NCBI RefSeq assembly: GCF_048553275.1
Contig: NZ_JBLZMW010000002.1
Coordinates: forward strand, 62,001 to 126,000
From: Pacificoceanicola sp048553275
GTDB lineage: Bacteria > Pseudomonadota > Alphaproteobacteria > Rhodobacterales > Rhodobacteraceae
Length of the DNA: 64,000 nucleotides
Direction of reading: 5' to 3'
The first letter of the stretch is position 1; every line of letters starts with the position of its first letter. A program made the translations under genes and the position numbers. This document shows positions 56,930 through 64,000 of the stretch, piece by piece. A model generated the notes under the pieces. That model saw only the letters and a list, made by a program, of their open reading frames with translations. It was not told the DNA's origin and made no database searches.

Positions 56930-57874
56930 TCAGCGCAGCCGTGCCAGGCGGTCGGTCAGCAGGGCGAAAAAGTGGTCCGCATCGAGATCCCCGATAAAGA
57001 GCGCGTTGGGTTTGCGGTCGGTGACGCCCCACCAGTCGGCAACGGTCATGCCACGGCAGAGCGCGCTGTCGCATTCGATCTCGACGTTGATGTGACGGCC
57101 GGAGAACAGGTGCGGCGCGATCAGGTAGGCGGTGACGCAGGGGTCGTGCAGGGGCGCGCCTTCGGAGCCGTATTTGGCCAGGTCGAACCGTTCGAAGAAG
57201 TCGGTCATCGCCGCGACGGCGGTGCCGACCGGGGTGCCAAGCGCGCGGAAGGCGTCATTGCGCGGAGTGGTGACGAGGGCCTTGTGGGTGGCGTCGAGCG
57301 GCAGCACGACAATCGGCACGCCGGAACCGAAGACGATCCTGGCCGCCTCGGGGTCGACGTAGATGTTGAATTCGGCGGTCGGGGTGATGTTGCCGACCTC
57401 GAAATAGGCGCCGCCCATGAGCACGATCTGTTCGATTTTCCCGGCGATCTCTGGCGCGCGCTGCAGCGCGGCGGCGATGTTGGTCAGCGGCCCGAGGGGG
57501 CAGAGGGTGACGGTGCCCGACGGTTCGGCGCGCAGGGTTTCGATGAGGTAATCGACCGCGTGCTGGTCCTGCAGCGGCATGGTCGGCTCGGGCAGGACGG
57601 GGCCGTCGAGGCCTGTCTTGCCGTGCACGTGTTCGGCGGTGACGAGATCGCGCCCGAGGGGGCGGTCGCAGCCGGCGAAGATCTTCATGTCGGGACGGTT
57701 CGCCAGCTCGCAGACGATGCGCGCGTTGCGCGTGGTCAGATCGAGCGGCACGTTGCCGGCGACACAGGTGATGCCGAGCACCTCCAGCTCTTCGGGGGAG
57801 GCGAGGGCGAGAAGGATGGCGACCGCGTCGTCCTGTCCTGGGTCGGTGTCGATGATGATCTTGCGCGCGGTCAT
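56930..57874 (-). CDS. Nucleoside hydrolase (inosine-uridine preferring type)
   Basis: Splits the N-glycosidic bond of ribonucleosides for salvage. The 314-residue product has the Ca2+-binding start IIIDTDPGQDDAVAILLAL, GITCVAGNVPLDLTTRNA, LCPLGPLTNIAAAL, VLMGGAYFEVGNITPTAEFN (active-site region) and DPCVTAYLIAP with the catalytic His missing its usual neighbour order but the DP pair kept. ATG 57874 follows AGGAGAG; the frame to 57916 lacks a signal. It is probably a single transcription unit in the cytoplasm. Confidence 0.9.
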   Translation of the reverse strand: MTARKIIIDTDPGQDDAVAILLALASPEELEVLGITCVAGNVPLDLTTRNARIVCELANRPDMKIFAGCDRPLGRDLVTAEHVHGKTGLDGPVLPEPTMPLQDQHAVDYLIETLRAEPSGTVTLCPLGPLTNIAAALQRAPEIAGKIEQIVLMGGAYFEVGNITPTAEFNIYVDPEAARIVFGSGVPIVVLPLDATHKALVTTPRNDAFRALGTPVGTAVAAMTDFFERFDLAKYGSEGAPLHDPCVTAYLIAPHLFSGRHINVEIECDSALCRGMTVADWWGVTDRKPNALFIGDLDADHFFALLTDRLARLR

Positions 57875-58062
57875 GACGCTCTCCTGCTGATTTTTGCCTT
57901 GGGATGGCACGGCCACGGGGGCCGCGCAAGGGAGCGCCGATCACGCAGGGGGACCGGTGTGCTCTGCTGAGGGCCGGAAATCCCAAAGCCTACCGTCATA
58001 TCTGTTTAAGGTTGAGCACTTTTCCCATTGAATGCCGCCTAAATGAGCGCTCTAAGAACTGA

Positions 58063-58245
58063 ATGCAAGTTCGCCTGTTTCGCTGCAAAGCCTGCAATCA
58101 CCGTTATCGCCTCGGGGTAAGTACCTGCGGGTATTGTTTCCGTGGCACTGCGCTTTGGAACCGCTGGTGGTTCTGGCTTGGGGTGATTGCGGCGGCGGTG
58201 GCCGCGGCGGTCTGGTTTTCCGCCTGGGACATCGGGGCGCGCTGA
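58063..58245 (+). CDS. Mini membrane protein with zinc-ribbon motif
   Basis: A 60-residue product. Cysteines C8, C11, C22 and C25 (FRCKACNHRY, VSTCGYCFRG) form two CxxC knuckles of a zinc ribbon, followed by a single membrane segment (about 32-53, with WWFWLGVIAAAVAAAVWF). The coding start at 58063 is ATG. Similar tiny ribbon-TM proteins occur in Rhodobacterales without known role. It converges with the radical SAM gene. Confidence 0.65.
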   Translation: MQVRLFRCKACNHRYRLGVSTCGYCFRGTALWNRWWFWLGVIAAAVAAAVWFSAWDIGAR

Positions 58246-58276
58246 GGCAGGCGGGGCCTGCCTTGACCGGCGGGTG

Positions 58277-59224
58277 TCAGGCGGAACAGGACGCGCCGCC
58301 CAGGACGCAGAATTTCGCACAATGCGGATGGTTGAGCGCAACGTCGCGTTCGGCCTCTTCCAGCGTCTCGCCCAGCTCGAATTCCGGCTCGTAGGGCAGC
58401 AGCGTGCAGGCCAGCACGGCGGGGCGGGCCGCCCCCTTGCGTTTGACCACCATGCGCGAGGAGGCGCACATGACGCTGTCCGGGGATTTGTTCAGAATGC
58501 CCCAGCAGGCAGAGGTGATTTCCGGCACCTCGACGGCGGCGTCCATTTCCGGAAACAGCACCGTCATGCCGGGATTGCCCGCGTCGATGTCAAAGCCTTC
58601 GCGTTCGTAGAGCGCGGCATAGCCCGCGCGCGACTCCGCCTCTGTTTCGTGCCACATGGTGCGCCCGGCAACCGCCATGCGGACCCCGGCGTCGCGCAGC
58701 CATCGCATGCCTTCGAGGGTTTTGTCGAAAGCGCCGGTGCCGCGCTCCGTGTCGTGATGGTCAGCGGACCAGTGATCGACGGAGATGCGCAGGGTCAGCT
58801 TGTCGCCGTAGTCCCGGACCAGTGCGCGCAGCCCGTCCAGCACGCGGCGGCGCATCATCGGGCGCATGGCGTTGGTGAGGATGAGCACCGCGTACCCGCG
58901 CGAAAGGGCGGCGCGGGCCATGGCGATCATCTCGGGGTTCATGAAAGGCTCGCCGCCGGTAAAGGCGATCTCGGTCACGCCCCAGTTGCGCGCGGTGAGT
59001 TGATCGAGATAGTCCACGACCTCGGCCTCGGTGATATAGACCAGCCGGTCATTCTCGGGCGAGCTTTCGATGTAGCAATTGGCGCAGGTGATGTTGCACA
59101 GCGTGCCGGTGTTGAACCACAGCGTCTGTGGATTGGTCAGGGCGACATGGGCGCGCGCGCTGCCATCGGCGGTGACATGCGGATCGAGAAATTTGCCTGC
59201 GTTGGCGCTGACGCTGTCTTTCAT
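58277..59224 (-). CDS. Radical SAM protein with C-terminal cysteine cluster
   Basis: A 315-residue protein with the [4Fe-4S] motif CNITCANCY (C43, C47, C50), the Gly-Gly-Glu-Pro motif AFTGGEPFMNPEM, and a Ser/Thr/Asp pattern of the radical SAM core (VLILTNAMRPM, LRISVDHWSA). The C-terminal third contains further Cys (SACWG, VMCASS, ACTLLPY, HPHCAKFCVLGGASC), suggesting an additional iron-sulfur cluster as in SPASM-like members. ATG 59224 follows AGGAGT. Substrate unknown. The nearest gene is the convergent zinc-ribbon protein; no peptide precursor gene was seen. Confidence 0.85.
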   Translation of the reverse strand: MKDSVSANAGKFLDPHVTADGSARAHVALTNPQTLWFNTGTLCNITCANCYIESSPENDRLVYITEAEVVDYLDQLTARNWGVTEIAFTGGEPFMNPEMIAMARAALSRGYAVLILTNAMRPMMRRRVLDGLRALVRDYGDKLTLRISVDHWSADHHDTERGTGAFDKTLEGMRWLRDAGVRMAVAGRTMWHETEAESRAGYAALYEREGFDIDAGNPGMTVLFPEMDAAVEVPEITSACWGILNKSPDSVMCASSRMVVKRKGAARPAVLACTLLPYEPEFELGETLEEAERDVALNHPHCAKFCVLGGASCSA

Positions 59225-59462
59225 GACACAAAACTCCTGCCTTTTCTTTCACCTAGACCGAAACCCGGGCCTGCGGCCAGCCCGCAGATTTTGGCTGACG
59301 CCATTGTGAAGCAGCACATCCCTGTTAGACTCGGGCGAAAAGCTGGGCTACAAGTCGGGCAAGTTAGCGCTAACGTGGCCTTTGGCCGCGCGGGGCCGAC
59401 GTTGATTGACACGCCAATGGCGCGCCGTCCGGGACGGAGCGCGGAGCAATAGGAAACGAGCC

Positions 59463-60917
59463 ATGGTTTCACGCGTCATTCCAGTGGATCCCTTCGATCT
59501 GGTCATTTTCGGCGGCACCGGGGATCTTGCCCGGCGCAAGATCCTGCCGGGGCTGTTCCGGCGCTTCTGTTCGGGGCAAATGCCGGAGGGGGCGCGGATC
59601 ATCGGGGCTGCGCGCTCTGACATGGACGACGCGGGCTTTCGCGAGATGGTGGCGGACGCGATTCGCGAGTTCGGCGGCGGGCGCGCCTGCGAGGATGGGA
59701 CGCTGGAGGCGTTCCTTGAGCACATCCTTTACGAGACGGTGGATGCAAAGGGCGATGGCGGCTGGGAGGCGCTCAAGGGGCGGCTGCGGCCGGGATTTGT
59801 GCGGGCGTTCTATTTCTCCGTGGGGCCGTCGCTGTTTGGCGATCTGGCGGAGCGGCTGCGGCATTTCGGGTTGGCCGATGATGACAGCCGCGTGGTGGTC
59901 GAAAAGCCGTTTGGCCACGATCTGGCCTCGGCCAAGGCACTGAACAAGGCGTTGGCGGAGCATTTCGACGAAACCCAGATTTACCGGATCGACCATTATC
60001 TGGGCAAGGAAACGGTGCAGAACCTGATGGCGGTGCGCTTTGGCAACGTGCTGTTCGAGCCGCTGTGGAATGCGCAATACGTCGATCACATCCAGATCAC
60101 CGTGGCCGAGACCGTCGGTGTGGGCGGCCGGGGCGAGTATTACGACAAGTCCGGCGCGATGCGGGACATGGTACAAAATCACCTGATGCAGCTTTTGTGC
60201 CTGATTGCCATGGAGCCGCCGGCGCGGTTCGAGCCGGATTCGGTGCGCGACGAAAAGCTCAAGGTGATCCGCGCCCTCGACCCGGTTCTGCCGCATCACA
60301 TCGTGCGCGGACAGTATGACAAGGCGGGCGATCTGCCGGGATACCGCGAGGATGCGGGCGATCCGCGCTCGACCACCGAGAGCTTCATCGCGATGAAATG
60401 CCATGTGTCGAACTGGCGGTGGGCGGGCACGCCGATCTATTTGCGCACCGGCAAGAAGCTGCGTGCGCGGGCCAGCGAGATCGCGGTGGTGTTCAAGGAT
60501 GCGCCGCATTCGATTTTCGGCGAGGAGGCGGGGCGGCACCGCAATATCCTGACCATCCGGCTGCAGCCGAACGAGGGCATGGAGCTTGGCGTGACGATCA
60601 AGGAGCCGGGTCCGGGGGGGATGCGGTTGCTCGACGTGCCGCTCGACATGAGCTTTGCCGATGCGCTGGGGCCGGACGCCGAAGAGGTGCCGGACGCCTA
60701 CGAGCGGCTGATCATGGACGTGATCCGGGGCAACCAGACGCTGTTCATGCGCGGCGACGAGGTGGAGGCGGCCTGGGCCTGGACCGATCCGATCATCGAG
60801 GGGTGGAAGGCGCGCGGCGAGGTGCCCAAGCCCTATGACGTGGGCAGCTCCGGCCCGGATGACAGCCTGATGCTGCTGCACCGGGATGGCCGCAAGTGGC
60901 GGGATATCCGGACGTGA
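59463..60917 (+). CDS. zwf: Glucose-6-phosphate 1-dehydrogenase
   Basis: Oxidises glucose 6-phosphate to 6-phosphogluconolactone with NADP+, the entry to the Entner-Doudoroff and oxidative pentose phosphate routes. The 484-residue protein has the coenzyme site LVIFGGTGDLARRK, VVVEKPFGHDLASA, the active-site signature RIDHYLGKETVQN with the catalytic His, and FEPLWNAQYVDHIQITVAE. ATG 59463 follows AGGAAACGAGCC. It heads zwf-pgl-pgi on one strand. A 21-base piece of its 3' end recurs 93 bases downstream. Confidence 0.96.
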   Translation: MVSRVIPVDPFDLVIFGGTGDLARRKILPGLFRRFCSGQMPEGARIIGAARSDMDDAGFREMVADAIREFGGGRACEDGTLEAFLEHILYETVDAKGDGGWEALKGRLRPGFVRAFYFSVGPSLFGDLAERLRHFGLADDDSRVVVEKPFGHDLASAKALNKALAEHFDETQIYRIDHYLGKETVQNLMAVRFGNVLFEPLWNAQYVDHIQITVAETVGVGGRGEYYDKSGAMRDMVQNHLMQLLCLIAMEPPARFEPDSVRDEKLKVIRALDPVLPHHIVRGQYDKAGDLPGYREDAGDPRSTTESFIAMKCHVSNWRWAGTPIYLRTGKKLRARASEIAVVFKDAPHSIFGEEAGRHRNILTIRLQPNEGMELGVTIKEPGPGGMRLLDVPLDMSFADALGPDAEEVPDAYERLIMDVIRGNQTLFMRGDEVEAAWAWTDPIIEGWKARGEVPKPYDVGSSGPDDSLMLLHRDGRKWRDIRT

Positions 60918-61004
60918 TCCGTACGAACGCCATCAGGCATGACCGCGCGGGTTGGTGCACACGGGAGACCCGTGGGAGACGGACGCAAGTGGCGGGATAT
61001 CCGG
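60891..61004. repeat. 21-bp exact direct repeat of the zwf 3' end
   Basis: CGCAAGTGGCGGGATATCCGG lies at 60891-60911, inside the last codons of zwf, and again at 60984-61004 in the zwf-pgl spacer. The spacing is 93 bases. It looks like a small tandem duplication that was later changed in between. Confidence 0.7.
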
Positions 61005-61071
61005 CCGTAAGGCAGGAACGCTCCGTTCAGCGGGGCGTTTTCCTTTCGCGAAACGAGCAGGACATGGACGC

Positions 61072-61749
61072 ATGACTTACGAATTTGTGGAATACGACGA
61101 CCGCGAGGTGCTGGCCATCGGGCTTGCCAATCGGTTGGCGGGGGATCTGGTGGCGGCGCTTGGCCATAACGAGCGGGTGAGCTTTGCGGTGCCGGGCGGC
61201 ACGTCGCCGGGGCCGGTGTTTGACGATCTGTGCGCCGCGCGACTGGATTGGGATCGGGTCGATGTGCTGCTGACCGATGAGCGCTGGGTGCCGGAGGATC
61301 ACGAACGGTCCAACACCCGGCTGCTTCGGGAGCGGTTGCTGGTCGAGCGGGCGGCGAATGCGCGCTATCTGCCGCTCTATGCGCCTTTTCCGGAGCCGGA
61401 GGGCGCGCTTGAGGCGCTGGCCGAACCCATCGCGGCGAACATGCCGCTGGCGGTTGTGCTGCTGGGGATGGGGGCGGATACGCATACGGCGTCGCTCTTT
61501 CCCGGGGCGGACCGGCTGGAAGAAGGCTTGAGCGCCAGGGCGCCGGTGCTGCTGCCGATGCGGGCGCCGGGCGCGCCGGAGCCGCGCATCACGCTGACCG
61601 CGCCGGTGCTGGACGGGGCGCTGGCCAAGCATGTGCTGATCTACGGGGCCGAAAAGCGGGCGGCTTTGGAGGCGGCAAGAGGCAAACCGGCGCTGGAGGC
61701 GCCGATCAACGCGGTGCTGTCCGGCGCCACGGTTCATTGGGCGGAGTGA
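61072..61749 (+). CDS. pgl: 6-phosphogluconolactonase
   Basis: Hydrolyses 6-phosphogluconolactone to 6-phosphogluconate. The 225-residue protein has FAVPGGTSPGPVFDDL (phosphate-binding loop), WDRVDVLLTDERWVPEDHERSN (family hallmark) and LLGMGADTHTASLFPGADRL with the catalytic His. ATG 61072 is chosen because the family N-terminus starts there and AGGA lies upstream; the open frame before it belongs to the zwf-pgl spacer. It is followed four bases later by pgi. Confidence 0.93.
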   Translation: MTYEFVEYDDREVLAIGLANRLAGDLVAALGHNERVSFAVPGGTSPGPVFDDLCAARLDWDRVDVLLTDERWVPEDHERSNTRLLRERLLVERAANARYLPLYAPFPEPEGALEALAEPIAANMPLAVVLLGMGADTHTASLFPGADRLEEGLSARAPVLLPMRAPGAPEPRITLTAPVLDGALAKHVLIYGAEKRAALEAARGKPALEAPINAVLSGATVHWAE

Positions 61750-61753
61750 AACC

Positions 61754-63331
61754 ATGTTCGATAGCTTGAAAGACAAGGCGGCGGGGCTGGGCGATCGCCG
61801 GATCGCGGATCTGTTCGCAAACGAGGGGCGGGCGGAGGCGTTCAGTCTCAGCGCGCTCGGGATGCTCTTTGATTATTCCAAGACGCAGATCGACGAGGAC
61901 ATCCGCGCCACGCTGCTGGCGCTGGCCGAGACGGCGCAGGTGCCGGTGCGGCGCGATGCGATGTTCGCCGGACAGAAGATCAATGAAACCGAGGGGCGGG
62001 CGGTGCTGCATACCGCCCTGCGCAACCTCGATGCGCGGCCCGTGCTTGTGGATGGCGTGGACGTGATGCCCGGCGTTCTGGAGACGCTGGCGCGGATGGA
62101 GGCGCAGGCCGAGGCGGTGCGCGGCAGCGATGTGACCGATGTGGTCAATATCGGCATCGGAGGCTCGGATCTTGGGCCCGCGATGGCGGTTCTGGCGCTG
62201 GCGCCGTATCACGACGGGCCGCGCTGCCATTTCGTGAGCAACGTCGACGGGGCGGATATTGCCGATACGCTCAAGCATTGCGACCCGGAGCGCACGGTGT
62301 TCGTGGTGGCCTCCAAGACCTTTACCACCATCGAGACGATGACCAATGCCGCCACCGCCAAGGCCTGGCTGAAGGAGCGGGGCGTGAGCGACGCGGGCAA
62401 GTTCATTGCCCTGTCGTCGAACGTACGGAAGGCCGGTGAATTCGGCATTCCCGAAGAGCGGGTGTTCGGCTTCGAGGATTGGGTCGGCGGGCGGTATTCG
62501 ATGTGGGGGCCGATTGGCCTGTCGCTGATGATCGCCATCGGGCCAGACAATTTCCGCGCCTTCCTGCGCGGCGGGCAGGCGATGGACCGGCATTTTGTCG
62601 AGGCGCCTTTGGCGCAGAACATGCCGGTGCTGCTGGCGCTGGTGGGGATCTGGCACAATCAGGGGCTGGGGCACGGGACGCGGGCTGTGCTGCCTTATGA
62701 CAACCGCCTGTCGCGCTTTCCGGCCTATCTGCAGCAGATGGAGATGGAGAGCAACGGCAAGGGCGTTGCGATGGACGGCAGCGATCTGCCGTATAACTCG
62801 GGGCCTGTGGTCTGGGGCGAGCCGGGCACGAACGGCCAGCATGCGTTCTATCAGCTGATCCATCAGGGGACGCGGGTTGTGCCCTGCGAATTCATGGTGG
62901 CGGCCGAGGGCCATGAGCCCGCGCTGCGCCACCATCACGACCTGCTGATCGCCAATTGCCTTGCGCAGTCCGAAGCGCTGATGCGCGGGCGGTCTCTGGA
63001 CGAGGCGCGCGCGAAGGTGGCGGGCGATTTCGAAGAGGATGAGCTGGAACGGCAGGCGCGGCACCGGGTGTTTCCGGGCAATCGGCCCTCGACCACGCTG
63101 ATCTATCGCAAGCTTGATCCGCAGACGCTCGGGATGGTGATCGCGCTCTATGAGCACCGGGTTTTCGTGGAAGGTGTGATCCTCGACGTCAATTCCTATG
63201 ATCAATGGGGGGTTGAGTTGGGCAAGGAGCTGGCCACGGCGCTTGGCCCAATGGTCACGGGCGAGATCGCGGTAAGCGGAAAAGACGCGTCGACGGCACA
63301 GCTCATTGGTTTCGTAAAGGAAAATCGCTGA
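61754..63331 (+). CDS. pgi: Glucose-6-phosphate isomerase
   Basis: Interconverts glucose 6-phosphate and fructose 6-phosphate. The 525-residue product has IGIGGSDLGPAMAV, VASKTFTTIETM (phosphate site), signature 1 DWVGGRYSMWGPIG, catalytic Glu/His region ESNGKGVAMDG, and signature 2 in VVWGEPGTNGQHAFYQLIHQ. It is the last gene of zwf-pgl-pgi, so glucose 6-phosphate can be fed into the Entner-Doudoroff route or recycled. The long open frame on the other strand (61706-63958) is a high-GC shadow. Confidence 0.96.
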   Translation: MFDSLKDKAAGLGDRRIADLFANEGRAEAFSLSALGMLFDYSKTQIDEDIRATLLALAETAQVPVRRDAMFAGQKINETEGRAVLHTALRNLDARPVLVDGVDVMPGVLETLARMEAQAEAVRGSDVTDVVNIGIGGSDLGPAMAVLALAPYHDGPRCHFVSNVDGADIADTLKHCDPERTVFVVASKTFTTIETMTNAATAKAWLKERGVSDAGKFIALSSNVRKAGEFGIPEERVFGFEDWVGGRYSMWGPIGLSLMIAIGPDNFRAFLRGGQAMDRHFVEAPLAQNMPVLLALVGIWHNQGLGHGTRAVLPYDNRLSRFPAYLQQMEMESNGKGVAMDGSDLPYNSGPVVWGEPGTNGQHAFYQLIHQGTRVVPCEFMVAAEGHEPALRHHHDLLIANCLAQSEALMRGRSLDEARAKVAGDFEEDELERQARHRVFPGNRPSTTLIYRKLDPQTLGMVIALYEHRVFVEGVILDVNSYDQWGVELGKELATALGPMVTGEIAVSGKDASTAQLIGFVKENR

Positions 63332-63427
63332 CCTTGCGGAAGCTTTGCAAAAAAATTGAAAACCTAAGGAACGAATATCGGCTGATTGCGGTTGTCTAAT
63401 CAAACAACGAACGAAGGAGTTCTGATT

Positions 63428-64000
63428 ATGAAACGCACCACGATGACTGCAATCGCTACCCTCATGGTTGTGCCGGGCTTCGCTCTGGCCGAAAGCCACG
63501 CCAACGCGGACGCCGACGCCAAGATGAAGACCGAGCAGTCCGAAATGGCCGAAGGCGCCGAGACCATGGCGCAGGAAGCCGAGACCGAGATGGCCGAAGG
63601 CGCAGAGGCGGTTGAGAACGCTGCCGAAGCGACAGGCGAAGCCGTTGCCGATGGTGCGGACGCTGCTGGCGAGATGGCCAACGACGCCGCAACCGAAATG
63701 GCCGAGACCGCTGACGAGATGACCGATGGCATGACGGATATGGCCCAGTTCATCCGCACCCGCGACATCACCGGCGGTGCCGTCTACACCATGCAGCAGA
63801 GCAGCGATGCCGTTTGGGATGGCGATCTGATGTATGACACGGTTGGTGAGAACTGGGACAAGGTCGGTGAGATCGAGGACGTTGTCCTGAGCGCGTCCGG
63901 CGAGTTCAAGGGCATCATTGCCGAGGTCGGTGGCTTTCTTGATATCGGTGACAAGCACATCATGCTGCCGATCGACAATGTGAAGCTCGTGCCCGTGGAC
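63428..64000 (+). CDS. Exported PRC-barrel domain protein, acidic low-complexity region (3' end outside window)
   Basis: ATG 63428 follows AAGGAG at about eight bases. The 191 residues present have a signal peptide (about 1-22, ending FALA), then an Ala/Glu/Asp/Met-rich, lysine-poor stretch (to ~100) with repeated units such as EMAEGAE and EMAETADEM. A PRC-barrel-like segment follows (WDKVGEIEDVVLSASGE, IIAEVGGFLDIGDKHIMLPI). The protein is probably periplasmic; the PRC barrel is used in RNA- or protein-binding and stress-induced proteins. The end is cut by the window, so total length and a possible second barrel are unknown. Confidence 0.78.
   Translation, partial: MKRTTMTAIATLMVVPGFALAESHANADADAKMKTEQSEMAEGAETMAQEAETEMAEGAEAVENAAEATGEAVADGADAAGEMANDAATEMAETADEMTDGMTDMAQFIRTRDITGGAVYTMQQSSDAVWDGDLMYDTVGENWDKVGEIEDVVLSASGEFKGIIAEVGGFLDIGDKHIMLPIDNVKLVPVD

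Noticed and set aside
61706..63958. 750-residue open frame on the minus strand opposite pgi
   Set aside because: It lies antisense to pgi and the PRC-barrel gene, which both show clear family motifs. Long antisense frames are expected in GC-rich DNA, and the translation shows no motif or signal.
1..64000. CRISPR arrays, rRNA and tRNA genes
   Set aside because: No direct repeats with regular unique spacers of CRISPR size, no conserved rRNA stretches and no cloverleaf with TTCRANY-type arm were noticed by eye; a covariance-model search would be decisive.

Overview
The window reads as DNA of a high-GC alphaproteobacterium of the order Rhodobacterales (Roseobacter/Rhodobacter relatives). The main grounds are lineage-typical content: an XrtD-type exosortase fused to EpsI, a spike-base gene of the Rhodobacter gene-transfer-agent (GTA) family, acuI, and the phr-cfa-trgA-trgB-cysK order known from Rhodobacter sphaeroides. 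No rRNA, tRNA, CRISPR array or recognisable transposase was seen.

Bases 1-20.7 kb form a cell-envelope and exopolysaccharide (EPS) region: an outer-membrane barrel (partial), two tandem secreted repeat proteins, exosortase XrtD, a rhomboid protease, a priming sugar transferase, a sulfotransferase, a GT32-like transferase, UDP-glucose dehydrogenase plus UDP-glucuronate epimerase, three GT4-type glycosyltransferases and a Wzc/ExoP-type tyrosine autokinase. A complete plasmid maintenance module sits inside it (7.0-9.7 kb): an RPA-type replication initiator, two families of iterons, an A+T-rich segment, a small ParA with a ribbon-helix-helix partner, and a centromere-like array of 15 heptamers in near-perfect 11-bp register. 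Either the whole replicon is a chromid or large plasmid, or an EPS plasmid has integrated into a chromosome.

Bases 20.9-26.6 kb hold a phage/GTA-derived module: spike base, beta-helix protein, LamG-like tail protein, small accessory proteins, a GH108 muramidase with C-terminal membrane anchor and holin-like proteins. From 26.7 to 33.2 kb follows an accessory stretch that looks less GC-rich, carrying a secreted nuclease, several unknown genes and a two-gene SIR2-HerA antiphage system.

From 33.2 kb the content is mostly housekeeping: a phospholipid trio (plsC, cdsA-like, CDP-alcohol phosphatidyltransferase), transketolase, a MarR regulator facing a DinB protein, acuI, a universal stress protein and a BCCT transporter (plausible DMSP/osmolyte use). 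Then comes an oxidative-stress and tellurite block (phr, cfa, trgA, trgB, cysK, an MscS-type channel, alaX) headed by a candidate ECF11 (RpoE/ChrR) promoter, a Fur-family regulator, SelO, two GNATs, a nucleoside hydrolase and a radical SAM protein. The zwf-pgl-pgi sugar-phosphate cluster and a truncated PRC-barrel protein end the window.

The most unusual points are the helically phased partition array and dual iterons inside an EPS locus, the CTG start inferred for trgB, the joint spike-plus-lysis GTA-like locus, and tandem secreted proteins with a tail resembling Bacteroidota proteins. All family assignments come from reading motifs; no database search was run.
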